A stretch of 64,000 nucleotides of DNA, taken from the NCBI GenBank assembly GCA_009667805.1, contig CM019064.1, forward strand, positions 268,875,662 to 268,939,661. The letters run 5' to 3'. Position numbers and translations under genes: made by a program. Positions 33,752-45,007 of the stretch are shown here, in pieces. The DNA is from Leptobrachium leishanense. Taxonomy: Eukaryota > Chordata > Amphibia > Anura > Megophryidae. The notes below the pieces were generated by a model. The model did not search any database, was not told where the DNA came from, and worked only from the letters and a program-made list of their open reading frames with translations. Each line of letters begins with the position of its first letter. Position 1 is the first letter of the stretch.

Positions 33752-34445
33752 TCCAAAAATCCTTCCTTAGTGGGTGCCCACATCATAAAAACCGTGCACC
33801 TTCAAAATTTCACATTCCTAGGTTAAACTGTTTCAGCTGGGCGTTGATGAGTCAATCACTCAGGACTTTCGCGTTTATGATAAAAGTATTCAACCCCCCT
33901 TTTTGCCCCCAAAAAGAATTTTCAGAAAATGGTAAAATACGTGTTTTTTTATTTGTCAAGATGAATCTAAATACCGATTTTCACGTCTGTACCATCTTCT
34001 TTTTTAAGATATAGGTAACCTGTTTAAAATATTTAAAATATTCAACCCCCCTTTTTTTGCCCCCCCAGTTGAATTTTTGAAAAACGGTAAAATATGTGTT
34101 TTTTTATTTTTCAAGACGAATCTAAATACCGATTTTCACGTCTGTAACATCTTCTGTTTTTAAGATATAGGTATCTTGTTTAAAATATTTAAAATATTCA
34201 ACACCCTTTTTTCGCCCCCCCCCAGTTGAATTTTTGAAAAACGGTAAAATACGTGTTTTTTTTTATTTTTCAAGACAAATCTAAATACAGATTTTCACAT
34301 CTGTAGCATCTTCTGTTTTTGAGCTATAGGTATCCTTTTTAAAATATTCAACCCCATTAGGGGCGGAGTTTCCAAAAATCCTTCCTTAGTGGGTGCCTAC
34401 ATCATAAAAACAGTGCACCTTCAAAATTTCACGTTGCTAGGTTAA

Positions 34446-35643
34446 CCCTTTCGCTGCTGAGGCGTTTCACGCCTCTGTGCTGAGGTCATTTTTACCGGTT
34501 TTGCTCATCATGTTTAAATGTGTTTTGAAGGCTAATTTTAGTATATGACCCAGACATATTATATATCGTTCTTTCCGTCAGACTCGGCAGATTCATAATA
34601 TGTCATTATATGTATACGTCATGACCTGTCTGTATATTATAACAAAAATGCAATAAAATATGAATTTTCAATAATTTACAACGTGTAAAGTGTATTTTTT
34701 TCACATTTTAACATGTGAGCAATTGCGGTTATATTTTGTATGGGGTGCGCTTGTTAAAAAAATTAGAAATGGGGTCTCGTTAAATTTTTTTTGGGGAAAA
34801 TTACGCGATTTATAAAAATCGTTAGTGCAGCATCATTGTTCACATTATAATTGAAATGGGAACAATATTGCTGCATTAACAAAAACTTATTTATTTATTT
34901 TTTATATATTTTTTTAAATATTTTTTTATTTTTATTTTTAATTTCTATTTTTTTTAAAAAACTTTTTCACAGTCGTGTTTGGTATCGTTGGAACGGCCAT
35001 GCTCTGGCCGATCCAACAGTACCAAACTTTAACCCCTAGCTGCCACGGATAGGGAGATAGAGGGTTCATTGGTACCCCCTATCTCCACTGTTGGTGGCAG
35101 CTAGGGGTTAACTCCAGGACTGGCATCATCGTGCTATGCACGATGACGCCAGTCCTAAGGGGGAGTTCCCGGAGGCTTGGCCAACATCCGAGATGTCGGC
35201 CAGCTCCAGGAAAGGATCACGAACCGGCGCTTTTCAGCGCCGATTCGTGATCTAGCTCCCCAGGGGTTAATGACAGCCACCGTTTGGAAGGGCAGGCTGT
35301 GCCCTTCCAAGCGGTGCCTGTATTAACCCCCTGCTCCCCCGCGATCGGGAGGGAGAGAGGTCCGAAGGACCTCCCCCCCCCTCCCTTTCAGGCGCCTCCT
35401 CCGCACATGCGGGGGGGCGCCTGAATTAGATGTCATCGCGTCGCCGCGATGACATCTAATGTCCCCGCCGGGCTCCCGAGTGCTGGGCTGACATCCAAGA
35501 TGTCAGCCCGCACTGGGGGGGTGCAGCAATCCGCCGGAATCTGGCGGATTGCTGCCTCCTGTGCTCGGACGCGCTGAGCGCGTCCGTAGCACAGGAGAAC
35601 CACTTGGCTGGACACGCTGAGCGCGTCCATAGCATCCAAGTGG
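34446..35643. mobile_element. TTAA-flanked element with hairpin array
   Basis: TTAA at 34442-34445 and 35644-35647. Left end CCCTTTCGCTGCTGAGG, right end ..ATCCAAGTGG. The insertion is proven by the uninterrupted paralogue at about 33822-33845 (CTAGGTTAAACTGTTTCAGC). The left 660 bp matches the elements at 15692 and 50943; the right 530 bp is a chain of hairpins. No coding capacity. TTAA targets fit piggyBac or Kolobok; I cannot decide between them. Confidence 0.85.
35117..35643. repeat. Array of eleven consecutive hairpins
   Basis: Stem-loops at about 35117-35155, 35176-35204, 35215-35252, 35279-35315, 35348-35388, 35389-35424, 35425-35460, 35485-35509, 35523-35555, 35556-35597 and 35600-35643. 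Examples: ATTAGATGTCATCGCG pairs perfectly with CGCGATGACATCTAAT, and GCAGCAATCCGCC with GGCGGATTGCTGC. Arms are 11-18 bp, loops 3-7 nt, and several stems have a single mismatch. Sequences of the hairpins are unrelated to each other, so this is not a tandem repeat. Confidence 0.92.
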
Positions 35644-36056
35644 TTAAACGGTTTCAGCTGGGCGTTGATGAGTCAGTCAGTCAGTCAGTCAGGACTTTCG
35701 CGTTTATATATATAGATATATTTTCAGTGCCTTATGTGGCTGTTGATATTTTTCACCACTATGTAGAATTCTATCCTAACTTAGTTTATTGAAGAAACAA
35801 AGACTTTTACAACAAAAGAATATTGGACAACTTTAAGTGAACATGAACATGAACTGCTTGTTTTTTCCTAGCAATGCATACTTGAAAACATAAAAACATT
35901 CATATAACTATAACAGCCTCTCAGGGTCAGCGTTTTGAGAGATTCATCCATTTTTATACATAATACCACAACTGCAGATGTTATCAGAGACCTTTCTACA
36001 AAATGTGTCCTTCACAGATGCATTGTATAACATAATGTACACTGCTGTCTGATTAA

Positions 36057-36520
36057 CCCATTCTCTATCAAGTGTTTTTTTTCCAAAAAAACATTGTCAG
36101 GAACCAATGGTTTTTTTGAAAATTCATATTAAATTATACTGTGAGACATATTTAGAAATACTCCCAATTAATCTTTTACTGTACTAACATATTTGGCCAG
36201 TAGATGGTGCCATATACTGCTAAATTGAGTTACAGTTGCAGCCCGTGGTTCACTGCAACAAATGTATCGGCTTGCTGACTGTCTGATGTCAAGACATCTA
36301 TTTAGCTGATTTTACACAATTTTAGCATTTTAGAGATTATTCCCACAAGGCTAAAACTTTGGGGGCACTTTCTGCACCCCAAAAGCAAATTAAATTTGTT
36401 TGCAGCAAACAAATTTCATTTGCTTTTGGGCTGCAGAACAGCAGATCAAGATATCTCGATATCGGGGCAGGAGATGGTGCCTTTGAAGCCCGAGATATTT
36501 TGATCTCGGTAGTGAAGGGG
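36057..36520. mobile_element. TTAA-flanked MITE, second family
   Basis: TTAA at 36053-36056 and 36521-36524. Begins CCCATTCTCTATCAAG and ends CTCGGTAGTGAAGGGG. Contains an internal palindrome AAATTTGTTTGCAGCAAAC and AAATTTCATTTGC. No coding capacity. Confidence 0.7.
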
Positions 36521-36953
36521 TTAAAGCCCTGAAGTATCCATTTTATAGTTGTTCTGGGAGTATTCAGGGGTTGTCATGGTCCTCAAACCATTCCTGAACA
36601 ATGTTTGCAGTGTGGCAGGGTGCATTATCCTGCTAAAAGAGGCCACTGCCATCAAGGAACACCACTGTCATGAAAGGGTGTACGTGGTCTGCAATAATCT
36701 CTGGGTAGGTACATGTCAAGTATGTTCTGACACCTTTCAATCATGAACACGTCTATCAAGGTCAGCATAATAGTTTCCAGCAATTTGAGATATAGTAACT
36801 CTTCTGTGTTATTGGACCAATCCGGATAGTCTTCACTACCCACGTGCATCATTGAGCCTTCAGTGCCTATGCCCTTATGCCGATTCAATGGTTGTCCTTC
36901 CATGCACCACGTTTGGTATCTACTAGGTTGACGTTCCTGGAGGGATCAGCCAA

Positions 36954-37653
36954 ATGACAAATGATTTAGGTAAACTAAAAAAATGGTCGGAGCTGTGGCA
37001 ATTGAGTTTTAATGTGGATAAGTGCAAGATAATGCACCTGGGACGTAAAAATATTTATATAATATTTGATACAGTCCTAACCTCAACATCTGAGGAAAGG
37101 GATTTAGGGGTTATTATTTCAGAGGATCTAAGGGTAAGTAGTCAATGTAATAGAGCAGCAGGAAATGCTAGCAGAATGCTTGGTTGTGTAGGGAGAGGTA
37201 TTAGCAGTAGGAAAAGGGAAGTGCTCATGCCACTGTACAGAGCACTGGTGAGACCTCACTTGGAGTACTTGTGTCAGTACTGGAGACCGTATCTCCAGAA
37301 GGATATAGACATCTTAGAGAGAGTTCAGAGAAAGGCTACTAAAATGGTGTACGGCTTGAAGGAGAAAAGTTACCAGGAAAAGCTTAATGATCTTAACATG
37401 TACAGCTTGAAAGAGACAAGACAGAGGAATATGATAGAAACATTTAAATACGTAAAGGGAATCCACAAGGTAGAGGAAGGGAGTATATTAAAAGGAACAA
37501 AAGTAGCAAAACAGAGGACTAGTTCTTAGATTAGAGGGCAAAGGTTTAAAAGTAACATCAGGAAGCATTATTTTACTGAGAGGGTGGTGGATACATGGAA
37601 CACTCTTCCAGTTGAAGTCATTGAGGCCAAAACAGTAATTGAATTTAAGCAAG
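36954..37653 (+). pseudogene. C-terminal part of a CR1/Rex1-like LINE reverse transcriptase
   Basis: Residues include LSFNVDKCKIMHLGRKN, EERDLGVIISEDLRVSSQC, MPLYRALVRPHLEYLCQYW, DILERVQRKATKMVYGLK and ETFKYVKGI, the thumb and C-terminal signature of CR1/Rex1 RTs. A single TAG at 37527 interrupts an otherwise continuous frame that resumes after the gypsy element and stops at 46170-46172. The endonuclease and catalytic RT core are absent through 5' truncation. The enzyme would act by target-primed reverse transcription; this copy is dead on arrival. Confidence 0.87.
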
Positions 37654-38777
37654 TGTAGCGATGTGTTAAAGTTTACTGTGGCAGTACCCATTTTTGGCCA
37701 CAAGATGGAGACAATCACGATTAAAGACCCTGGACACTCGAACTACATGTCCCGGCATGCTTTGCGAAGAAACAGGAAGTGGGTGGGTTTGTGGAGACGC
37801 TGTACATCCTGCACCTCGTGGAGAACAGGCAGAGCGCGCCAGGGAGCAGAGGAGAGTGGATGCACACACAAAGAAGGAGAGACCAAAAGACAGGCCGGAG
37901 CGCAGACAGAGTGGATCGGGCCTTAGGATTGGGTCACTCAGCCTTGCGGGAGACAGACATCACCATCTATATTACCCGAGTGCAGTGCTGAGGAGAGAAG
38001 ACCCCTCGAGTAAGGAGTACCGCGGTCGATTGAAGCGGGGAGCAGGCGGTAAGCTGGCTGAGTCGCGGCTGACAGACAGAAGGCCAGACAACAGATCCGG
38101 TGGTCGGCGTCCCCAGTCAACATCGAGCGGAGAGACGTCCTGGGTCAGCGGAACCTCAAGCTTGCGCTGGATGGGTGAGAGGCCCCCAAGGCCGTATGTA
38201 AATAAGAGCGTACGCTGCTGTTTTCCTTCTAAAACCCACAGGGCCCCAACTGACTAGTCGAAGACATCATTAAAGTAAACTCACTGGCCAGTTGAAAAGT
38301 ACCCGGGTACCCTACACACACGAATACACACCACTTCACGTTCTGGGACTTAACCTGTGCAGGACTCAGTTTCCTTTTCCAAATCCATACAAGGGGGCAA
38401 AGTTAAAGTTACATTCTGAACAATTTTCCTTTTTTTGTTCCCGCTGCGCGTTTACCGTGATACGAGAACTGTGTATTTTATTGTGTCCCGCTACGCGGTT
38501 TTTCCTCGAATTTCGTATCTTTTAATTTTCTGCTCGGTCGGGGTTTTTCCGAAAATACGAAGCCCTCGTGTTTTCGTTTCTTTTACCGCTACGCGTTTAT
38601 CGTGTTACGAAAGTACTGTAAATCTTCCTGCATATACCGTGTCTCAAGAGCTGCAAACCTTTTAGTAAACCTTTTAACTTGTAAAACTTACAGCGTGTTG
38701 GAGTATATTTATTCCCTAGTGCGGGGAGACTGACCCGTGGTTCATTTTCAGCGGCTCCTCCGGGAGTGAGCGCTACA
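37654..38777 (+). repeat. 5' LTR of the gypsy element
   Basis: TGTAGCGATGTG...GAGCGCTACA; the ends form a 9-bp imperfect palindrome TGTAGCG/CGCTACA. ATTAAA at about 38270 could be the polyadenylation signal. Confidence 0.93.
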
Positions 38778-38779
38778 CG

Positions 38780-38797
38780 TGGGGGCTCGTTTCGGGA
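38780..38797 (+). other. Primer binding site, tRNA-Pro type
   Basis: TGGGGGCTCGTTTCGGGA begins 2 nt after the LTR and matches the tRNA-Pro primer site pattern, TGGGGGCTCGT followed by CGGG. Confidence 0.8.
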
Positions 38798-38834
38798 TTC
38801 AGTCTCTGGAAAAACCGCATCTAAAGGGTTAAAT

Positions 38835-40322
38835 ATGGATCCAGACACTGCTGCCGAATGGTGTGGGGAGCACAGTAGTCAGTTAGCATGTTGCATAGTC
38901 ATGGATATTCCCGCAGACACTTGGGCCGAAGATCAGATTCGCCAGGCCGTGGCCACGCTAGCACCAGATCATCGGGGGTTAATTCTGGACATTAAGAAAA
39001 ACCCAGATACCTCTCACACGCATGTTCTTCTCGAATGGAGAAAAGGTATTCCAGCATGTTTTCGGGGCGCGAGCGTGGAGCTGAAGATGAGGTGGAAGTC
39101 CAACTAATTCAGCCAAGTGCGCCACGTGGTGAATCCGAAAGTGTTCCTGCGCCCAGTCCGTTGGCCATGATCGGGCCTGAATTTATCGTGGCTATTGGAG
39201 ATTTGCTGGCCAAATGTCAGAAAACAAGCCCTCCTCACACTAATTTCGGTTATCGACGGTTAAGGAACTTTACAGGAAATGTACCAACTCCGGGGAGAAG
39301 AAACCTTTGAGGAATGGGTGGAACAGGCGATGCAGGCACTGGATGAGTGGGACGTCCCTGAGGCCCAGAAAAAGCAAAGGATCACCGAGAGTTTAAAGGG
39401 ACCTGCGTCAGAAGCGGTGAGAAACCTAAAACTGAGTAGAAAAGATTGTACTGCTTTGGATTATCTGAACGTTCTTGAAGAAGTGTTTGGGCGAACAGAA
39501 AAGGCAGCGGAACTAGTATATCAGTACGAACACACCTATCAGAAGAGAGGTGAGAGAATGATTGATTACATGAGGCGCTTGGATAAGATTCTGCACCAAA
39601 TACTCCTCAAGAAAGGGGCCAAACCGGCTGACGTAGATAAGATACGAATAAAGCAGATCCTGAGGGGCTCTCAACCGTTAGATCCGGTGATGATGCAGCT
39701 GAGAAGCAGAGCAGTCAATCAAGAGTTGAAGTACCTGGAACTGATCCGAGTTGTACGAGAGGAGGAGGCTCTGCTGGAAGAGAAATCCTTCAGGCGGGGA
39801 GAAAGGGCTTATGCACAACCTGCAAGATATAACGACGGTCTGCAGCCTGAAAACGACTCGTTAGACACCTATGGATCTGACCTGGATGAACAGGAGCAGT
39901 TAGTCGGTTTTAAATTCATCGAAAAGGCTGCTAAAGAATCGAACTCTTCCGAACGAAGCGAGTTGTTCAAGACTGTAAAGAAGGTACAGGAAGCTCAAAC
40001 TGAACTGCAGCAAGCGCACGCTGAACTGTGCAGGGTGTTGATGAAGGTGACCGAGATGCAGGGGGAAATGCAAAAGTTCCTAACAGGTATGCAGACGACT
40101 GAAGTTGCCGTGGCGTCTGGTTCAAATCTCTTATTAGAACCTCAACAAGCAACTGTGTCTCCACTTTCGAGGAAGAGATGTTTCGGTTGTGGAGAAATGG
40201 GCCATTTCCGTGCGCAGTGTAAAGGCCGGAAGCCTGAGAGGGATAAAGTTGAGTGGCTGCTGAAAGCCCTAGAGGGACTGTTATCTACTCCACCAGCGGG
40301 AAACGCCAGAGGGCACCAGTAA
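38835..40322 (+). pseudogene. PNMA-like gag polyprotein with CCHC knuckle (two frame breaks)
   Basis: ATG at 38835 (MDPDTAAEWC). The N-terminal RNA-binding-like region and the capsid region, with GEETFEEWVEQAMQALDEWD, SLKGPASEAVRNLKLSRKD and VLEEVFGRTEKAAELVYQYE, closely recall vertebrate PNMA proteins, which are domesticated gypsy gags. A helical linker follows, then CFGCGEMGHFRAQC (CX2CX4HX4C). The frame shifts near 39060 and back near 39297. The stop at 40322 overlaps the protease frame, which is in the -1 register, so a programmed shift is likely in the intact element. It would assemble the particle and bind RNA. Confidence 0.85.
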
Positions 40323-41168
40323 AGGAGCAACCTAGGTGCCCAGAAGTTGAACCTCGCTCCAAGAACCAATTTAAAACTAAGAGGGCAAGAGGGCCCAAAG
40401 CCAAGCCAACTGCTGAGCCTGCCAGAATGGAAAGAGTCACTCCCTTAGCGTCCGGGTCTACGTCATGGGGAAGCAATGCACACCCAAAACCTGCACGGGC
40501 CAAGAAAAAGGCCAGGGTCCAGCAAACTGGGTCTAAGCGTCCGGATACCTCCACCAAGTTTCCTGACCAGCTGATAGGTCCTTCTCCAATTGTGCCAATC
40601 CAAGTGGAGGGAGTCTACACCAAAGCCCTGTTAGATTCAGGGGCTCAAGTGACTTTGATTTATAAAGACTTCTATGAGAAACACTTAAAGCACATTCCTC
40701 TGCAAGAATTGAAGGATTTGGAAATATGGGGATCGGCACTGAGAAACTCCCTTATGACGGGTACCTGCAAGTGAGGTTGGAGATCGGATCTGAAGTCATC
40801 GGGCAGTCTGGGGGTTGTGATGCTTGGCCATTGTGTGTCCCCGACCCTCGGGTGCGAACAGAAGCTCTCTGATAGTGGGGACAAATACGGACCTAGTGCG
40901 GCGTCTCCTGACCCCCATCGTAGTGGAAGAAGGGTCAACTCAAGGAGTGCACCCCCTGTTACGACCGGTCTATCAGAGGATGGTTGAAGAACGGAAAGCA
41001 CCTGCTGAGGTGGGAAGACTGTGGAGACTGGGTGGGACAGAGAAGGTTCTGCAAGCAGGAGAAGTAGCGAGCTTCCGGGTTTCAGTCAAGTTGAACGGAT
41101 CGCAACCAGGTCCCTATGTGGTGCTGGGAACCGATGTCAATCATGGGGTGAAACCGGAGTCGAAGTAA
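40323..41168 (+). pseudogene. Gypsy aspartic protease region
   Basis: The basic linker is followed by IVPIQVEGVYTKALLDSGAQ then VTLIYKDFYEKH: the DSGA catalytic site of retropepsins (at about 40635-40646). The downstream flap region DLEIWG, GIGTEKLPYDGY and QVRLEIGSEVIG appears only after a frame break near 40730, and a second break occurs near 40865. GPYVVLGTDVNHGVKPE closes the region. The enzyme would cleave the gag-pol polyprotein as a dimer. Confidence 0.85.
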
Positions 41169-42793
41169 TTCCTGAAATAATCTCCACCAAAGCCCTGAAG
41201 AGAACACGAGGAAGAGTCTCGGTCAGTGTGTGCAATGTGACAGATTCTCCAGTAGTCCTTAAAGCACGAATGCCTATCGGGCAAGTAGAGTCTGCTACAC
41301 CCCTCTCCACCGATTTAGGAGGGGGAGTGGATAAAGAGATTCCAGATGAAAGATTCTACCCTAAAGACGCCCCCATTTCACCTGAGTGGAAGAAACGTCT
41401 TCAGTCTCAAGTTCTAAAGTGGAAAGAATTATTCTCGAAAGATGAGTTCGATGTGGGCCTGGCTAAGAGTACGGAACACCGCATTCGGTTGCAAGAAGAC
41501 AAGCCGTTTCGTGAAAGGTCAAGGCGAGTTCCGCTGGGAGACTTGGATGATCTGCGAGAACAGCTAAATGAGTTGCAGAGAACCAATGTGATTCAAGAGT
41601 CCAGGAGCCCATATGCATCTCCAATAGTGCTGGTCAGGAAGAAGAATGGTTCTGTCCGCTTGTGCATAGACTATCGCACCCTGAACCGAAGAACCATCCC
41701 CGACCAATACGCCACTCCTCGGATTGAAGATGCCTTACAGTGTTTGTCTGGAGCAAAGTGGTTCAGTGTATTAGACCTGCGAAGCGGATATCATCAGATA
41801 CCGATGCACCCTGAAGACAAAGAGAAAACTGCGTTCATTTGTCCACTGGGGTTCTTTGAGTTCAATAGAATGCCTCAAGGTCTGACGGGAGCTCCAGCCA
41901 CGTTCCAACGGTTGATGGAGAAGACAGTCGGGGATATGAATCTAATCGAAGTGTTAGTGTACCTGGATGACATAATTGTGTTCGGGAAGACTCTGGAAGA
42001 GCATGAGCAACGTTTGGAGAAGGTCTTGAAGAGGCTCCATGAAGAGGGGTTGAAATTGTCTCTGGAGAAATGCCAGTTCTGTTTACCGTCAGTCACATAT
42101 CTGGGACACGTGGTCTCGGCAGAAGGTGTTTCGACAGATCCTCGAAAGTTGGAGGCCGTAGCTTCTTGGCCTAGACCTCGAAACGTCACTGAACTTAGAT
42201 CTTTCTTGGGATTCTGCTCATACTATCGAAGATTTGTGGGAGGATTCGCAAAGATAGCTCAGCCGCTGAACAAACTCCTACAGAAAGAAACCACCGAAGA
42301 AGGCTGTAAGGTCTCTGACCGAAACCCCTCCGCTCCAGGACCAAGGAAAGCTAAAGAGTCCATACAAGGTGAATGGACTAGTCAATGTGAAGGTGCGTTT
42401 GTGAAGCTGAAAGAGAATCTAACCCGAGCTCCTGTTCTGGCCTACGCGGACCCTCACAAGCCGTATGAACTACATGTGGATGCCAGCCGAGAAGGTCTGG
42501 GAGGAGTCCTATATCAGGAGTATGATGGATTGCTGAGGCCTGTAGCGTACGTGAGCCGGAGCCTTGCGCCTTCTGAGAAGAACTATCCTACTCACAAACT
42601 GGAGTTCCTAGCCTTGAAGTGGGCAGTGGTGGACAAGTTGAAAGACTATCTGTATGGAGCTGAGTTCGTGATCAAGACGGATAATAATCCTCTCACCTAT
42701 ATCCTTACTACTGCGAAACTGGACGCAACGGGACATCGGTGGTTGGCCGCTCTGTCAGGGTTTCGGTTCAGCCTGAAGTATCGCCCTGGGTGA
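41165..42793 (+). pseudogene. Gypsy reverse transcriptase and RNase H
   Basis: One long open stretch. RT: RVPLGDLDDLREQLNELQRT, SPYASPIVLVRKKNGSVRLC, FSVLDLRSGYHQIPMHPEDK (first Asp, about 41771), PQGLTGAPATFQRLM and VYLDDIIVFG (YLDD at about 41959). Connection: SFLGFCSYYRRFV. RNase H: ELHVDASREGLGGVLYQEYD (Asp), LEFLALKWAV (Glu) and FVIKTDNNPLTYIL (Asp). It ends prematurely after SLKYRPG at 42793 because of a frame break; the usual NNRDADALSR continues in the next frame. All catalytic residues are present. Confidence 0.93.
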
Positions 42794-44929
42794 ACAATCG
42801 AGATGCTGATGCTTTATCAAGAAGACCCTACACTACAGAATGGACTCAGGTGACTCCAGACGGGGTGCAAGCTTTGTGTCAAGGAACAGAACGCCGGGTC
42901 AAGGGAGGAGTTGAAGCGGAGGCCATAGGAGTCATGGCCGCGGCTGTTCCTGAGTTCTACTGTAACCCTTCGCAATTGAGGGATGAAAATCTACCTACCT
43001 TTTCCAAGCAGGACCTGAAAGCGGATCAAGCTAGAGACCCTTTGATTGCATTGACCATAAAGGCCCTGACTGCAAACCAGCGAGAGATTCTGTTAACCAA
43101 TTCCCCGGATGGGCCAGATTGGTTTACAAAGAGTGGGAGCGGTTGAAGATGTTGGATGGGGTGGTCTACCGAAGGGGCCCCTCGACCAATTCCGAAGAGA
43201 TTCAACAGTTATTTCTCCCCACTAAACACAGGGAGAGTGTGTTGCGATCATTACATGATGAGCATGGACATTTGGGTGCTGAGAGAACTTTTAAGTTGGT
43301 GCGAGATAGGTTTTATTGGCCTTGCATGAGGGCTGAAGTTGAGAGTTATTGCCATTCCTGTCTGAGGTGCATTCAGAGGAAAACTCTACCAACCCGAGCT
43401 GCTCCAATGAGCCATCTACAGAGTCAGGGACCCATGGATTTGGTGTGCATTGACTTCCTGTGCTTAGAGCCGGATGCTAGTGGGCAAGGGAACATTCTGA
43501 TAGTGACTGATCATTTCACCCGTTATGCCCAAGCTTTTTCTACAAAAGACCAACGCGCTCCGACAGTGGCGAAGTGCTGATGGAAAAGTTCTTTGTTCAT
43601 TACGGCCTGCCAAGAAGAATACACTCTGATCAGGGAAGAGACTTTGAAAGTAGATTGGTCGGGCAATTGCTGGAGTTGTTGGGAATTCAAAAGACTCGAA
43701 CTACGCCATACCACCCTCAGGGTGATGCTCAGCCTGAAAGGTTTAATCGCACGCTGCTAAACATGCTGGGGACCTTGTCTAATGTAGAGAAGCAGAGTTG
43801 GAGTCGTCATATAGCTACTCTGGTGCATGCATATAACAGTACGGAGAGTGATGCAACTGGATATTCACCGTACCGTCTTATGTTCGGAAGAGAAGCTCGA
43901 CTGCCGGTTGATTTGGCATTTGGGTTATCTCTAGACCAGACGTCGGTAGCTTCTCATAGAAACTACGTGGATAGACTTCGGAAGAATCTGGCTTCTGCGT
44001 TTGAACAGGCCCGTTTGACTTCAGGTAACAGGGAGCAAAGGAACAAGAAGAACTATGATTTGAAGGTTCGAATACAGGATCTACAACCCGGTGATAGGGT
44101 TCTGTTGAAGAACTTGGGTGCTGCTGCGAGACACAAGCTGGCGGATAGATGGAGTTCTCAGGTTTACATTGTTTGCAAACAACTGCCAGGTCTGCCGGTG
44201 TATCAGATTCGCCCTGATGGAAAGGCTGGTCCCCTCAAGAATTGGCACCGAAATCACTTGTTACCTTTGAGAGAGGCTGTGAGGATACCAGTGGAAAACG
44301 AACTTCCTCCGGCGAATCCGCATGCTCCACGTGTTCCTCCTGTTACTCGGTCTCAACAGACTCGGGTTGTTGGAGAGAGCGAAAGAGACAGCGACGAAGA
44401 GAGTTTCTGTTTAGATTGGATACGCTCACCAGAACCTGAAGAGGTCGTCCCAGTTCCTTGTCAGTGGGAAAGTAACTTGAGGGCTGAAGCTCCTGAATTT
44501 CAGTGGGAATTCCCCGAAAATATGGAACTCCCTGAAACCCTTGAACTTCCGTTAAGGGTCCCGGATACTGTTAGAGACCCTGTAGCTCCTGAAGACGAGC
44601 CTTACGATTATAGTTCTATGCCTTCCCTGGAGGGATCGTACTCGGAGGAAGTGTCTGCTCCAGTGGCCGACATAAGGACTGAGCCTATACCTATAGTACT
44701 TCCACCTGAAGAGGAACGGAAGGAGCCTGAACAAAAACGCTCTATTCGACCGCCCCAGCGACTTACCTATGACTCACCAGGACATAGCACTGAAGAGGCC
44801 ATCACCACTGTGCAGAGATTGCCCGAAGTGTCTGCTATGTTAGCTGAGGTAGCCCAGAACATGAGTCAGCTTGAGAAAGTGTTTCTAACCCACTGCATGT
44901 ATGCTGCTGAACCTGTATATGCTGTATAA
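42794..44929 (+). pseudogene. Gypsy integrase
   Basis: After NNRDADALSRRP and a spacer comes the zinc domain HDEHGHLGAERTF then CHSCLRCIQRK (HHCC). The DDE core follows: DLVCIDFL (D), IHSDQGRDFE (D) and GDAQPERFNRTLLNML (E). The C-terminal GPY/F-like module reads PGDRVLLKNLG, KLADRWSSQVYIV and PVYQIRPDG. A Pro/Glu-rich tail of about 200 residues has no env features. Frame breaks occur near 43125 and 43575. It would insert the cDNA and, given the CAAG repeat, makes 4-bp staggered cuts. Confidence 0.92.
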
Positions 44930-44989
44930 ACTGTGTGCATATTGTAAAAGGATAATGTAACTGTTGTACCTCCTTGGAGAGACCCAAGA

Positions 44990-45007
44990 GTTCTAGGAGG
45001 GGGAGAG
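44990..45007 (+). other. Polypurine tract of the gypsy element
   Basis: AGGAGGGGGAGAG immediately precedes the 3' LTR. Confidence 0.85.

Larger units (their letters stand above)
33752..35710. repeat. Unclassified repeat with internal tandem units, split by a TTAA element
   Basis: The module TCCAAAAATCCTTCCTTAGT and TGCACCTTCAAAATTTCAC occurs at 33752 and 34371. Between them lie three tandem units of about 155 bp (ATTCAACCCCCCTTTTT through TTTTCACGTCTGTA). The right part GGTTTCAGCTGGGCGTTGAT with TCAGTCAGTCAGTCAGG is complete at about 33826-33884 but split at TTAA (34442) in the second copy, continuing at 35644. Superfamily not recognised. Confidence 0.75.

Noticed and set aside
37694..38257. 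187-codon ORF repeated at 45048-45611
   Set aside because: Lies in both LTRs of the gypsy element; two copies reflect the LTRs, not a gene family.
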